Assembly (NCBI GenBank): GCA_963729075.1
Contig: CAVSMU010000003.1
Span: 358,959-422,958 of the forward strand
Source: WHSW01 sp963729075
Lineage (GTDB): Bacteria; Actinomycetota; Thermoleophilia; Solirubrobacterales; 70-9
Direction of reading: 5' to 3'
Length of the DNA stretch: 64,000 nucleotides
Part shown: piece after piece, positions 8,383 through 16,527 of the stretch
How positions within the stretch are numbered: the stretch's first letter is position 1
Layout of the letters: the number at the start of each line of letters is the position of its first letter
Made by a program: the position numbers and the translations under genes
Notes under the pieces: generated by a model
Database searches by the model: none
The model's input: only the letters and a program-made list of their open reading frames with translations
What the model was told of the DNA's origin: nothing

Positions 8383-9522
8383 GTGACCGCGAACCCATTC
8401 ACGATCGACGCCCCGGTCGAGCCGGCGGAGCTGATCGACCGCGACCCCGAGGCCGAGTGGCTGCTCGAGCTCGCGGAGGGGGGACACAATTGCAGGCTCT
8501 CGGCCCCCCGGCGCTTCGGCAAGACAAGCCTGCTGCGCCGGCTCGAGCACGAGGCCGACCTGCGCGGCATCGCGACCGTCTACGTCGACTTCTTCGGCGC
8601 CCTCACCCTCGACGACGTCGTCACGCGCTTCGAGTTCGCCTACGAGCGGGCCCTGCGCGGGCCGCTCGCGCGGTGGTTCGCCGGCCTGCGCCGGCGCTGG
8701 CGCCCGACCCTGCGACTCGGCACGCCGGAGGCCGGCGTCGAGCTGAGCCCGCTCGGCGACGACGACGCGAACCGGGCGCTGATCGAGCTCCTCGACCTGC
8801 CGGCGCGGGTGCTCGAGCGCGACGGCCGCCGGACCCTGGCCATGTTCGATGAGTTCCAGTCCGTGCTTGCGATCGGGGCCGGCCTGGACGGGTTGATCCG
8901 CAGTCGCATCCAGCACCATGGCGCCAACGCAAGTTACGTGTTCGCCGGATCGCACCCGGGGCTGATGGCTGAGTTGTTCGGCTCGCGCGAGCGCCCGCTC
9001 TACGGACAGGCGCGGCCGCTGGTGCTCGAGCCGCTCGCCGACGAGGACCTGGCCGAGTTCATCGGCGACCGGTTCGAGCGGTCGGGCAGGGAGGTGGGCG
9101 CGGCGCTCGAGCCGCTCCTCGAGCTCACCCGAGGGCACCCGCAGCGGGCGATGCTGGCCGCGCACCACGTGTGGGAACGGACCGGCTCCCGCAAGGCCGC
9201 GGACGAGGCGACCTGGGACGCGGCCTCGGCGGCGATGTTCACCGAGCTGGAGGACTCCTTCGAGCGCATCTGGGAGGACCTCTCGGCGAACGAGCGCCGG
9301 GCCATGGCGGCAATCGCGTGGGGCGGCCCGAGGGGCGGCGGTGCGTCGCTCTACGCGAAGTCGACCCTGGAGCGGTTCAGGCTCAGCAAGGGCACCGCCC
9401 GCGACGTGCGCGCCGCGCTGCTGCGCCGCGGTGAGATCGAGCGCGGGGGCAGGCACGGCGTGCAGCTCGTCGACCCGCTGCTCGAGGCGTGGATCGCATC
9501 CGGGCGCCGGGCGCGCTGGTAG
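8383..9522 (+). CDS. AAA ATPase of the archaeal-type ATPase_2 family with C-terminal winged helix
   Basis: 379 aa. Walker A is APRRFGKTSLLRRL; the Walker B region is TLAMFDEFQSV; sensor-type residues follow in YVFAGSHPGLM. The C-terminal 90 residues (NERRAMAAIAW, STLERFRLSKGTARDVRAALLRRGEIER, VQLVDPLLEAWI) look like a winged helix-turn-helix. This is the layout of the PF01637 family, common in archaea and Thermoleophilia, with no assigned function; proposed roles are STAND-like signalling or DNA-linked. The GTG at 8383 follows the palindrome cluster directly, suggesting autoregulation. It ends 15 bp from the convergent fprA. Confidence 0.8.
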   Translation: MTANPFTIDAPVEPAELIDRDPEAEWLLELAEGGHNCRLSAPRRFGKTSLLRRLEHEADLRGIATVYVDFFGALTLDDVVTRFEFAYERALRGPLARWFAGLRRRWRPTLRLGTPEAGVELSPLGDDDANRALIELLDLPARVLERDGRRTLAMFDEFQSVLAIGAGLDGLIRSRIQHHGANASYVFAGSHPGLMAELFGSRERPLYGQARPLVLEPLADEDLAEFIGDRFERSGREVGAALEPLLELTRGHPQRAMLAAHHVWERTGSRKAADEATWDAASAAMFTELEDSFERIWEDLSANERRAMAAIAWGGPRGGGASLYAKSTLERFRLSKGTARDVRAALLRRGEIERGGRHGVQLVDPLLEAWIASGRRARW

Positions 9523-9537
9523 CCGTCGCCGCGGCGC

Positions 9538-10950
9538 CTAGCCCGCGACCGCGTTGGCGGAGCGGGCCGCCTCAACCATCTCGTCGATGCGGCAGAACTT
9601 GATCCTGGGCCGGCCATGGGGCTCCCCGGCAGCGACCTCGGCGCGGTCGATCGCCTGCCAGCCGACATAGGTGACGTGGTCGGCCGCGCGCTCGGCCAGG
9701 ACCTCCTCGATCGGCGTCTCGACCGGGTCGCGCTCGGGAACCGCCCCCGCCGCGAGATCCTCGAACAGGTTGACGATCGTCTCATGCGCGTCCTTCTTGT
9801 TGGTGCCGATGACGCCCGAGGGGCCGCGCTTGATCCAGCCGACCGCGTAGTGGCCGGCAACCTGCTCGCCGCTCTCGGGGTCGATGACGCGGCCGCCGTC
9901 GTTGGGGATCAGCCCGCGGCCCGAGTCGAACGGGATCCCCTCGAGGCCGACGCCCCGGTAGCCGATCGATCGCAGCACCAGGCCGCACTCGATCTCCTCG
10001 CGCCCGCCGGCGTCGCGGGCGCGGATCGCCCCGGACTCGTCGCGGTAGAGCTCGTTGCGACCGAGCACGAGGCTCTCGACCTTGCCGTCGCCCCGGATCT
10101 CGACCGGCGAGCAGCAGAACCGCATCAGCACCCGCTTCGGCTTGCCCTCGGGGGCGCGCTCCGAGAAGGCGGTGAAGATCTCGACGTTGCGCCGGTGCGT
10201 CGGGTCGCAGTCCTCGGAGTCGAAGTACTCGCGGCTCGCGGGGTCGAGCTCCATCTCGCCCGGATCGATGACGATGTCGGCGTCGGTGAGCTCGCCGAGC
10301 TCGCGGACCTCCGGGTTCGTGAACGCGGCCTGCACGGGGCCGCGGCGGCCGACGACCACGATCTCCTCGATCCCGGAGCCGGCCAGCGCCTCGATCGCGT
10401 GGTCGGCGGTGTCGGTGATGTCGAGCTCGGCCCGCGGCAGGGCGAGCATCCGGGCGACGTCGGCGGCGACGTTGCCGTTGCCGATCACGACGGCGCGCTT
10501 GACCGAGAGGTCGAACTCGCGGTCGGCGAAGTCGGGGTGGGCGTTGTACCAGTTGACGAACTCGGTGGCCGCATGGGACCCACGCAGGTCCTCGCCGGGG
10601 ATGCCGAGCTTGCGGTCGGTCGCGGTCCCGTAGGCATAGACGACCGCGTTGTAATGTCGCTCGAGGTCGGCGACGCTCAGCTCGCGCCCGATCTCGACGT
10701 TGCCGAAGAAGCGAAAGCCCTCGCTGGCGGCGGTCTTCTCGTAGCGGCGGATGACGTTCTTGATCTTCGGATGGTCGGGGGCGACGCCGGCCCGGACGAG
10801 CCCGAACGGCGTCGGCAGGCGGTCGAACATGTCGACCTCGACCGTGCGCTCGGCGTCGGCGAACAGCGATTCGGCGGCGTAGAAGCCGGCCGGCCCCGAG
10901 CCGACGATGGCGACGCGGAGCGGATTCTTGTCGGTCCCGAGGTCTCCCAT
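9538..10950 (-). CDS. fprA: Ferredoxin/adrenodoxin-NADP+ reductase (FprA type)
   Basis: 470 aa flavoprotein. FAD-binding VAIVGSGPAGFYAAESL is at residues 12-28. DMFDRLPTPFGLVRAGVAPDHP is the family signature (shown here as two parts DMFDRLPTPFG and LVRAGVAPDHP). NADP-binding VVIGNGNVAADVARML and VGRRGP follow, then the FAD-contacting GWIKRGPSGVIGTNKKDA region. It matches mycobacterial FprA and mitochondrial adrenodoxin reductase, which pass electrons from NADPH to ferredoxins for P450s or Fe-S assembly. The ATG at 10950 gives MGDLGTDKNPLRVAIVG. It fits the redox/Fe-S setting of its neighbours. Confidence 0.93.
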   Translation of the reverse strand: MGDLGTDKNPLRVAIVGSGPAGFYAAESLFADAERTVEVDMFDRLPTPFGLVRAGVAPDHPKIKNVIRRYEKTAASEGFRFFGNVEIGRELSVADLERHYNAVVYAYGTATDRKLGIPGEDLRGSHAATEFVNWYNAHPDFADREFDLSVKRAVVIGNGNVAADVARMLALPRAELDITDTADHAIEALAGSGIEEIVVVGRRGPVQAAFTNPEVRELGELTDADIVIDPGEMELDPASREYFDSEDCDPTHRRNVEIFTAFSERAPEGKPKRVLMRFCCSPVEIRGDGKVESLVLGRNELYRDESGAIRARDAGGREEIECGLVLRSIGYRGVGLEGIPFDSGRGLIPNDGGRVIDPESGEQVAGHYAVGWIKRGPSGVIGTNKKDAHETIVNLFEDLAAGAVPERDPVETPIEEVLAERAADHVTYVGWQAIDRAEVAAGEPHGRPRIKFCRIDEMVEAARSANAVAG

Positions 10951-10993
10951 GCGAGCGCGAAAGCGTAGGGGATGCCGCGGGCGACCCGTAGGG

Positions 10994-10999
10994 TAGGCT
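10994..10999 (+). promoter_or_regulatory. Candidate -10 element of the DUF6636 gene
   Basis: TAGGCT, 7 nt before the ATG at 11007, with no Shine-Dalgarno between. It fits the recurring leaderless arrangement. Confidence 0.35.
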
Positions 11000-11006
11000 G
11001 CGCCGC

Positions 11007-11417
11007 ATGGCTCGCCGCCTGGCGCTCCCGGTCGCAGTCCTGGCGCTCTTGGTCTGCGCGCCGACGGCATCGGCAAGCCTCGCCCAGTTCCAGTCCCCGA
11101 GCGGCAATATCGGCTGCTACGTCTTCGGCCAGGGGGCGCGCTGCGACATCCGCAACAAGCAGTGGGAGGCGCCGCCGCCGCCCGCGTCGTGCGAGCTCGA
11201 CTGGGGCTTCGGCCTCACGGTCGTCAGGCACGGGCGCGGCAACTACGTCTGCGCCGGCGACACCGCGATCGATCGGGGCAGCCCGGTGCTTCGCTACGGC
11301 GACCGGATCACGCGCGGCCGCTTCCGCTGCAAGAGCAAGCAGAGCGGGATCAGGTGCGTGAACCGCCGCAACGCGCACGGCTTCAAGATCTCGAAGCAGC
11401 GCGCCCAGCTGTTCTAG
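11007..11417 (+). CDS. Secreted DUF6636 domain protein
   Basis: 136 aa with a clear signal peptide (MARRLALPVAVLALLVCAPTASA). The mature part has the DUF6636 features: FQSPSGNIGCYV, RCDIRNKQW, CELDWGFGL, CAGDT, then FRCKSKQSGIRCVNRRNAHGF. Six cysteines in the mature part suggest three disulfides. Function is unknown; the family is actinobacterial and extracellular. It is convergent with hemQ, and the two stop codons overlap by four bases. Confidence 0.75.
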   Translation: MARRLALPVAVLALLVCAPTASASLAQFQSPSGNIGCYVFGQGARCDIRNKQWEAPPPPASCELDWGFGLTVVRHGRGNYVCAGDTAIDRGSPVLRYGDRITRGRFRCKSKQSGIRCVNRRNAHGFKISKQRAQLF

Positions 11418-12121
11418 GGCCCGACCAGAGCCGTTGCGGCGCGCGGCGTGGCGGTGCCGTCGAGAGCGTCGAGTGCTCGCCCCACCGACATCGCGATGCA
11501 GGTGAAGATCGGGGTGTCGCGCAGGGTGTAGGCGCTCGACTCGGAGCCGCGCAGCTCCTGGACGAGGTCGAGGAACTCGCCAGGGTCGTCGCACTCGAAC
11601 GAGACGACGAACTCCTGGTCGTCGAGTCCGAATGAGTACGCGGTGTTGATCGTGATCTCCGGGTAGCGGCGACCGATCTCGATGTGCTCCGCCATCACGG
11701 CCCGGCGCTGGTCGAGGGCCAACCGGTACCACTCCCGCTTCTTGTCGAGCGGGTACACGATGCAGTAGCGGCGGTCCGAGGTGCAGATCTCCGGCCTGGC
11801 CTCGGACTCCGAGTACGGCGAGTGCTTGGTCATCGCCAGGTAGGAGTGGGGGATCGTGGCCCACTTGGCGAGCCCGCTCTGTGCCAGGACCACGTGGAAG
11901 GTGTGGATGTCCTCGAGCACCGGGCTCTGCGCGAGGAGCATGAGGTCGGTGTCGCCGCGCATGCCGACGGTCGAGTACGCGCGCAGCGAGCGATCGGTGG
12001 CGAAGTCGTCGCAGGCGGCGACGAACTCCCGTTTATCCTCCGCCCGCGCCTCGGCGTCGCGGCGCTGCCAGGCGGGGTCGAGCTTGAAGAAGGTGAACTT
12101 GGCAAACGTGCGGTCGGCCAT
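11414..12121 (-). CDS. hemQ: Coproheme decarboxylase HemQ / chlorite dismutase-like protein
   Basis: 235 aa from ATG 12121. The Cld/HemQ family motif YPLDKKREWYRLALDQRR and the heme-ligand region MAEHIEIGRRYPEI are present, as is the C-terminal AYSFGLDDQEFVVSFECDDP. The usual chlorite-dismutase distal Arg is not apparent, favouring HemQ, which decarboxylates coproheme III to heme b in the last step of the actinobacterial heme pathway. No other hem genes are nearby. The promoter-like TAGCAT (minus strand, 12129-12134) sits 7 nt before the start. Confidence 0.88.
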   Translation of the reverse strand: MADRTFAKFTFFKLDPAWQRRDAEARAEDKREFVAACDDFATDRSLRAYSTVGMRGDTDLMLLAQSPVLEDIHTFHVVLAQSGLAKWATIPHSYLAMTKHSPYSESEARPEICTSDRRYCIVYPLDKKREWYRLALDQRRAVMAEHIEIGRRYPEITINTAYSFGLDDQEFVVSFECDDPGEFLDLVQELRGSESSAYTLRDTPIFTCIAMSVGRALDALDGTATPRAATALVGP

Positions 12122-13991
12122 CGTGCCGATGCTAGCGGCAGCAACGCTGGTCCTCGGGCCCTCCACAGCCGCTGCACAGCCCGGCCCCCCCGACCCCGAA
12201 CGCGTGGTGATAGCGGTCCTGCCCTACGGGACCACGGTCGAGCAGATCGCCGAGAACGAAGAGCTCGCCCCGGGCGTGGTGAGCGCCGGGCTCGGGGCGG
12301 TCCCGGTCGCGCAGACGTTCCTCGACGTGAGCCAGGGCAACCGGGCGAACGAGGACCTATACGACGAGGACCTGCCGCGCCTCTACCTCCGCGACGGACA
12401 GGTCCCGGCGCGGCTCTGGGCGAAGGTCGTCGAGCGAGCCGAGAGCGCCCCGGCGAACATCGTGCCCGGGCTGCTCGCCGCATCGATGACCGCCGCCGGC
12501 GTGCCGGTCGCGGCGGAGGGCGACAGCGGGCTCGCGACGTTGATGGCGGTCGACCGCGCGGGCGCGGTCCGGATCGCGGACCCGGTCGCCTGCCGGGCCG
12601 GCTGCGGGACCGGGCTGAGCGTGCTCCGCGCGCGCCTCGCGGAGCTGCCCACGCTCGTGGACCATCTGGGAGCCGACGATCTGCTGATCGCGTTCGCGGC
12701 CGGAGCGCGAGCCGACCAGGAGCTGCTGCCCGCCGGGATCGCCGGCCCCGGGTTCGAAGGCAACCTGACGTCGGCCTCGACGAGGACCGACGGCGTGGTC
12801 ACCACGACCGACATCGCACCCACCGTGCTCGACCACCTCGGGGTCGAGGTGCCGGACGACATGAACGGGAGCGAGATCACCTCGGCCGACACGCGCGACC
12901 CGGTGGCCGTGGCCGACCTCCAGGAGCGGCTCGACTCCCGGCCGAGCAGGGACGTCGTCGCGCTGCTGCCGCTCGCGATCTGGCTCGCGCTCAGCGGGTT
13001 GGCCGCCATCGTGTGGCGGCGGCCCGGCGCGCGGGTCGCATTGCGGCTGCTCGGACTCGCCGCGGCCCTCGGGCCGCTGCTGCTGCTCCTCGCAGCGGCG
13101 CTCGACGCCAGCACGTTCGTCTCGACGCTGCTGATGGGAGTCGGCTCAGTCGTCGCCGCGCTCGCCGTCGACCGGCTCGTGCCCGGCTACGCGGGCCTGG
13201 CCCTCGCCTGCGGACTCACGGTCGGCGCCTACGCCGTGGACGTCGTCGTCGGCTCGCCGCTGACCTCGCTGTCGGTGCTCGGCCCGAACCCCGGCTACGG
13301 GGTGCGCTTCTTCGGGATCGGCAACGAGCTGGAGGCGATCCTCACCACGCTCACCCTGGTCGGCACCGGGGCGGCGCTGGCGACGCGAGTCGGCATCGAA
13401 CGGCCCGCGGCGGCCGGCTGGTTCGCCGGCATCGCCCTGCTGGCGACCGTCGCGTTCGCGCCGGGCCGGTTCGGCGCCGACGTCGGCGCGGCGATCGTGC
13501 TCGGCGTCGGCGGCGCGACCGCCGCGGTCTTGGCGCTCGGCCTGCCGCGTGGGCGCGCGATCCTGGTCGTCGCCGGAGGCGGCGCGCTCGCACTCGCCGG
13601 CCTACTGCTGATCGACCTCGCCCTCGGCGGCGCTCACCTGAGCCGCTCCGTGCTCGGCGCGGGCCAGGCGGGCGACGTGCTCGACGTGCTCGAACGGCGC
13701 CTGACGCTGATGACGAACACCTTCATCCACCCGGTGTACCCGGAGCTCCTCGGGGCGGCGGTGCTCGTGCTCGGTGCCGGCCTCGTCTGGCACCGGAGGG
13801 TGCTCGCTTGGTTCGGGCAGGCGTGGCAGGCGCGCAGCGGCTTCCTCGGGGCGCTGGCAGGCGTGCTCGTGGGGACGTTCGCCAATGACTCGGGCTCGGT
13901 CCTGCTCGTCATCGGAACGATCTATTTGGCGATCTCCGCGGCGTTCTTCTGGGCGACGCCGGGGCCGCGCGTTGCTGGACGAGTCAGGTAG
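12108..13991 (+). CDS. Multi-pass membrane protein with N-terminal alkaline-phosphatase-like ectodomain
   Basis: About 620 aa. GTG 12108 gives a signal peptide with a basic n-region (MRSAIVPMLAAATLVLGPSTAAAQ); GTG 12123 or ATG 12129 are shorter alternatives. Residues 30-280 are extracellular and carry TDIAPTVLDHLGVEVPDDMNG, the C-terminal signature of alkaline phosphatase/sulfatase superfamily enzymes. I cannot find a full set of metal ligands, so it may be degenerate. From about residue 288 on there are 9-10 TM segments, including the conserved GYGVRFFGIGNELEA. The start lies within the first codons of divergent hemQ. Function unknown; an envelope role is likely. Confidence 0.65.
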   Translation: MRSAIVPMLAAATLVLGPSTAAAQPGPPDPERVVIAVLPYGTTVEQIAENEELAPGVVSAGLGAVPVAQTFLDVSQGNRANEDLYDEDLPRLYLRDGQVPARLWAKVVERAESAPANIVPGLLAASMTAAGVPVAAEGDSGLATLMAVDRAGAVRIADPVACRAGCGTGLSVLRARLAELPTLVDHLGADDLLIAFAAGARADQELLPAGIAGPGFEGNLTSASTRTDGVVTTTDIAPTVLDHLGVEVPDDMNGSEITSADTRDPVAVADLQERLDSRPSRDVVALLPLAIWLALSGLAAIVWRRPGARVALRLLGLAAALGPLLLLLAAALDASTFVSTLLMGVGSVVAALAVDRLVPGYAGLALACGLTVGAYAVDVVVGSPLTSLSVLGPNPGYGVRFFGIGNELEAILTTLTLVGTGAALATRVGIERPAAAGWFAGIALLATVAFAPGRFGADVGAAIVLGVGGATAAVLALGLPRGRAILVVAGGGALALAGLLLIDLALGGAHLSRSVLGAGQAGDVLDVLERRLTLMTNTFIHPVYPELLGAAVLVLGAGLVWHRRVLAWFGQAWQARSGFLGALAGVLVGTFANDSGSVLLVIGTIYLAISAAFFWATPGPRVAGRVR

Positions 13992-14054
13992 GGGGCGGCG
14001 GGTGACGCGCCGCAGACGGGGGTTAGCCGTACACGCCTCCGCGGCTCGGCTGGG

Positions 14055-14060
14055 TACCCT
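14055..14060 (+). promoter_or_regulatory. Candidate -10 element of the glycosyltransferase-fusion gene
   Basis: TACCCT, 6 nt before the GTG at 14067, no Shine-Dalgarno. Confidence 0.35.
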
Positions 14061-14066
14061 ACGCGG

Positions 14067-16379
14067 GTGCGCATCGCCATAGTCTCGCCCTACTCCTGGA
14101 CCTACGGGGGCGGTGTCAACAGGCACGTCGAGGCGCTCGCGTGCGAGTTGATCGACCGCGACCACGAGCTTCGCGTGCTCGCCCCCTGGGACCCACCCGA
14201 CCGCCGGAGCCGGTTGGTCCACCGCGCCGCGCCGGAGGTCCGTCGCCCGCCTGACTACCTCGTCCCGCTCAACCGCACCTTCGCGGTCCGGGGCAACGGC
14301 TCGGTGACGAACCTCCACTGGCTGCCGACCGGCGTGGCGCGGATGCGCCGCGAGCTGCGCGCCTTTGCTCCGGACGTCGTCCACGTGCACGAACCGGTGG
14401 CGCCGATGCTGGGCTGGGGCGCCGCGACTTTCCCGGAAGCACCGGTGGTCGGCACCTTTCACGCGTACTCGAACAACAAGTTCACGAACGGGATCGGGAT
14501 CGTCGCCGGGGGGCGGCGCCGGTTCAATCGCATGCACGCGCGCATCGCGGTCTCCGAGGCGGCGGCATGGACCGGACAGCGGTTCTTCGGCGGCCGCTAC
14601 GAGGTGATCCCCAACGGCGTCGACACGGCGGCGCCCCCGGCCGGCCCGAAGCCGACGTCCGACGAGCTGCGGGTGCTCTTCGTCGGCCGCGCCGAGGAGC
14701 GCAAGGGCCTGCCGGTGCTGCTCGCGGCGTTCGGCGCGCTCGTCGAGCACGAGCGCGCGAAGCTGACCGTGATCGGCGTCTCGGACGCCGACGTCCGCCG
14801 CTACGTCGCCGACCCCGAGGTCGAGGCGAAGGTCGATGCTCGTGGCCGCGTGCCGGCCGAGGAGCTCTGGCGGACGTTGCACGAGTCCGACGTGCTCTGC
14901 GCGCCATCGCTCACCGGCGAGAGCTTCGGGATGATCCTCACCGAGGCCTTCGCGGCCGGCACGCCGGTGATCGCCTCCAACATCGCGGGATACGCCGACG
15001 TGGTCACCGAGGGCGTCGACGGTGTGCTCGTGCCCCCGGCGGATCCGCAGCGACTCGCCGAGGAGCTGCAGACCGCCAGTCACGAGCCCGAGCGCCTGCG
15101 GCGCATGGGCGAAGCGGCGCGCGAATCGGCCCAGCGCTATGCCTGGCCCCGGATCGCCGAGCGGGTCGAGTCCGTCTACGAGCGTGTGGTGACCACCGAG
15201 GTCCCGGAGCCCGCGACCACGTTCGAGGCCCTCGCGCGACGGAACGGGATCGTTCCCGTCGATGGCTCGGCGCCGGTGCCGGCGCGCCGGCTGCCGCCAC
15301 TCGATCCGACTCCGCCACACCCCTCGGGACGGGCGCAGGCGGCGCGGCGGGCGGCCCTCGGTATCGCCGGCGTGCTCGCGCTCGCGCTCACCTTTATCGC
15401 CGCGAAGCGGATCGGGGTCGGCGACGCCCTCACGAACATGGTCGAGTCGGACCTGGGCTGGGTCCTGGTCGCCACCGGGCTCATGTGCGCCTCGCTGCTC
15501 CTGCGGGCGATCTCCTGGATGGAGATCGCGCGCTCGGCGCTTCCCAACACCCCGCTTCGGCGTCGCGACGTGACCTCGGCGACGATGATCGGCGTGCTCA
15601 TGTCGGCGACCCTGCCGGCACGCCTGGGCGAGCCGGCGCGCGCGATGGTTCTCTCCCGGCGCACCGGCCGCATGCGGGAGACGTTCCCGGTCCTGCTCGG
15701 CACCCTCGTCTCGCAGAGCGTTCTCAACGTCGTCGCGCTGGTCATCCTCGGCGCCGTGATCATCGGCGCCACGGACCTCTTCCACTCGAGCTCCGAGCAC
15801 CTGTTCTTGATCAGCATGGCGCCGTTGGTGCTGCTGCTTGCCGTGATCTTCGCGCCGCTGCTCGTCAAGCAGAGCGGCTCGGGACGCATCGCCCGCGTCG
15901 TCGGCGCGATCCGCACGGCCCTGCTCCGGGTCCGCACCGGGCTCGTGGTCTTCCGCGATCCCCGCCGGGGCCCGCTCGCCGTCACCGCACAGCTCGGCGC
16001 CTGGGCGCTCCAGCTCCTCGCCTGCTTTGCCCTCTTCACCGCCCTCGGCCTCGACACGAACGCCAAGATCGGAATCGGCGCCGCCGCCGCGGTTCTGTTC
16101 GCCGTCAACGTCACCGCCGTGATCCCGGCGACGCCGTCGAACATCGGCATCTTCCAGCTCGCGACCATCAGCGTCCTGACCACCGGCTTTCACGTCAGCG
16201 CCCCGAACGCACTCGCCTACGGGGTCATCCTCCAGGCGGTCGAGATCGCGACCGCGGTCGGCCTCGGGCTCCCGGCGCTGGTGCGCGAGGGCGTTACGTG
16301 GCAGGACATGCGGCTGCGCGCGCTGAGCGCCGCCCCCGCGCGGCTGCGGCCCTCGGGGGCGACCGAGAACGCAAGCTGA
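14067..16379 (+). CDS. GT4 glycosyltransferase fused to an LPG-synthase-TM (UPF0104) membrane domain
   Basis: 770 aa in two parts. Residues 1-385 are a GT-B glycosyltransferase of family GT4: the glycine-rich YSWTYGGGVNRHVEALA, HVHEP, YEVIPNGVD, FVGRAEERKGLPVLL and the E-x7-E region SFGMILTEAFAAGTPVIAS, closest in style to PimA-like mannosyltransferases. Residues 430-750 are a polytopic domain of the lysylphosphatidylglycerol synthetase TM/UPF0104 type (LRAISWMEIARSAL, LPARLGEPARAMVLSRRTGR, VIPATPSNIGIFQLA). The fusion suggests a lipid-linked sugar is made and translocated or flipped by one polypeptide; substrate unknown. Confidence 0.85.
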   Translation: MRIAIVSPYSWTYGGGVNRHVEALACELIDRDHELRVLAPWDPPDRRSRLVHRAAPEVRRPPDYLVPLNRTFAVRGNGSVTNLHWLPTGVARMRRELRAFAPDVVHVHEPVAPMLGWGAATFPEAPVVGTFHAYSNNKFTNGIGIVAGGRRRFNRMHARIAVSEAAAWTGQRFFGGRYEVIPNGVDTAAPPAGPKPTSDELRVLFVGRAEERKGLPVLLAAFGALVEHERAKLTVIGVSDADVRRYVADPEVEAKVDARGRVPAEELWRTLHESDVLCAPSLTGESFGMILTEAFAAGTPVIASNIAGYADVVTEGVDGVLVPPADPQRLAEELQTASHEPERLRRMGEAARESAQRYAWPRIAERVESVYERVVTTEVPEPATTFEALARRNGIVPVDGSAPVPARRLPPLDPTPPHPSGRAQAARRAALGIAGVLALALTFIAAKRIGVGDALTNMVESDLGWVLVATGLMCASLLLRAISWMEIARSALPNTPLRRRDVTSATMIGVLMSATLPARLGEPARAMVLSRRTGRMRETFPVLLGTLVSQSVLNVVALVILGAVIIGATDLFHSSSEHLFLISMAPLVLLLAVIFAPLLVKQSGSGRIARVVGAIRTALLRVRTGLVVFRDPRRGPLAVTAQLGAWALQLLACFALFTALGLDTNAKIGIGAAAAVLFAVNVTAVIPATPSNIGIFQLATISVLTTGFHVSAPNALAYGVILQAVEIATAVGLGLPALVREGVTWQDMRLRALSAAPARLRPSGATENAS

Positions 16380-16420
16380 TCACCCGCCGCCCGGCGCGGT
16401 CGCGCTATCCTCTCGGATCA

Positions 16421-16520
16421 ACCATCTGGAGCGGCCGAGGGACCCGGACCAGCGAAGCCGCCGCAACCGACCCACTCCCCGGAGAACGGCGCGGTGCGAC
16501 AGCCGGGATCGATGGAGATG
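16421..16520 (+). promoter_or_regulatory. SAM-I (S-box) riboswitch upstream of metH
   Basis: The core GAGCGGCCGAGGGA, the GAAGCCGC-CGCAACC block and a downstream GGTGC are in S-box order. P1 is formed by CCATC (16422-16426) with GATGG (16511-16515). The 3' strand of P1 runs into GGAG, the Shine-Dalgarno of metH 10 nt from its TTG. I see no U-rich terminator, so SAM binding should hide the ribosome site and repress translation. Confidence 0.75.
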
Positions 16521-16527
16521 AGACGAC

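Noticed and set aside
13602..16193. Very long open frames on the opposite strand (also 4926-7286, 17107-19131 and 38989-41496 minus)
   Set aside because: They are antisense to clearly recognised genes, with Arg/Asp-rich nonsense composition, which is usual for shadows in GC-rich DNA.
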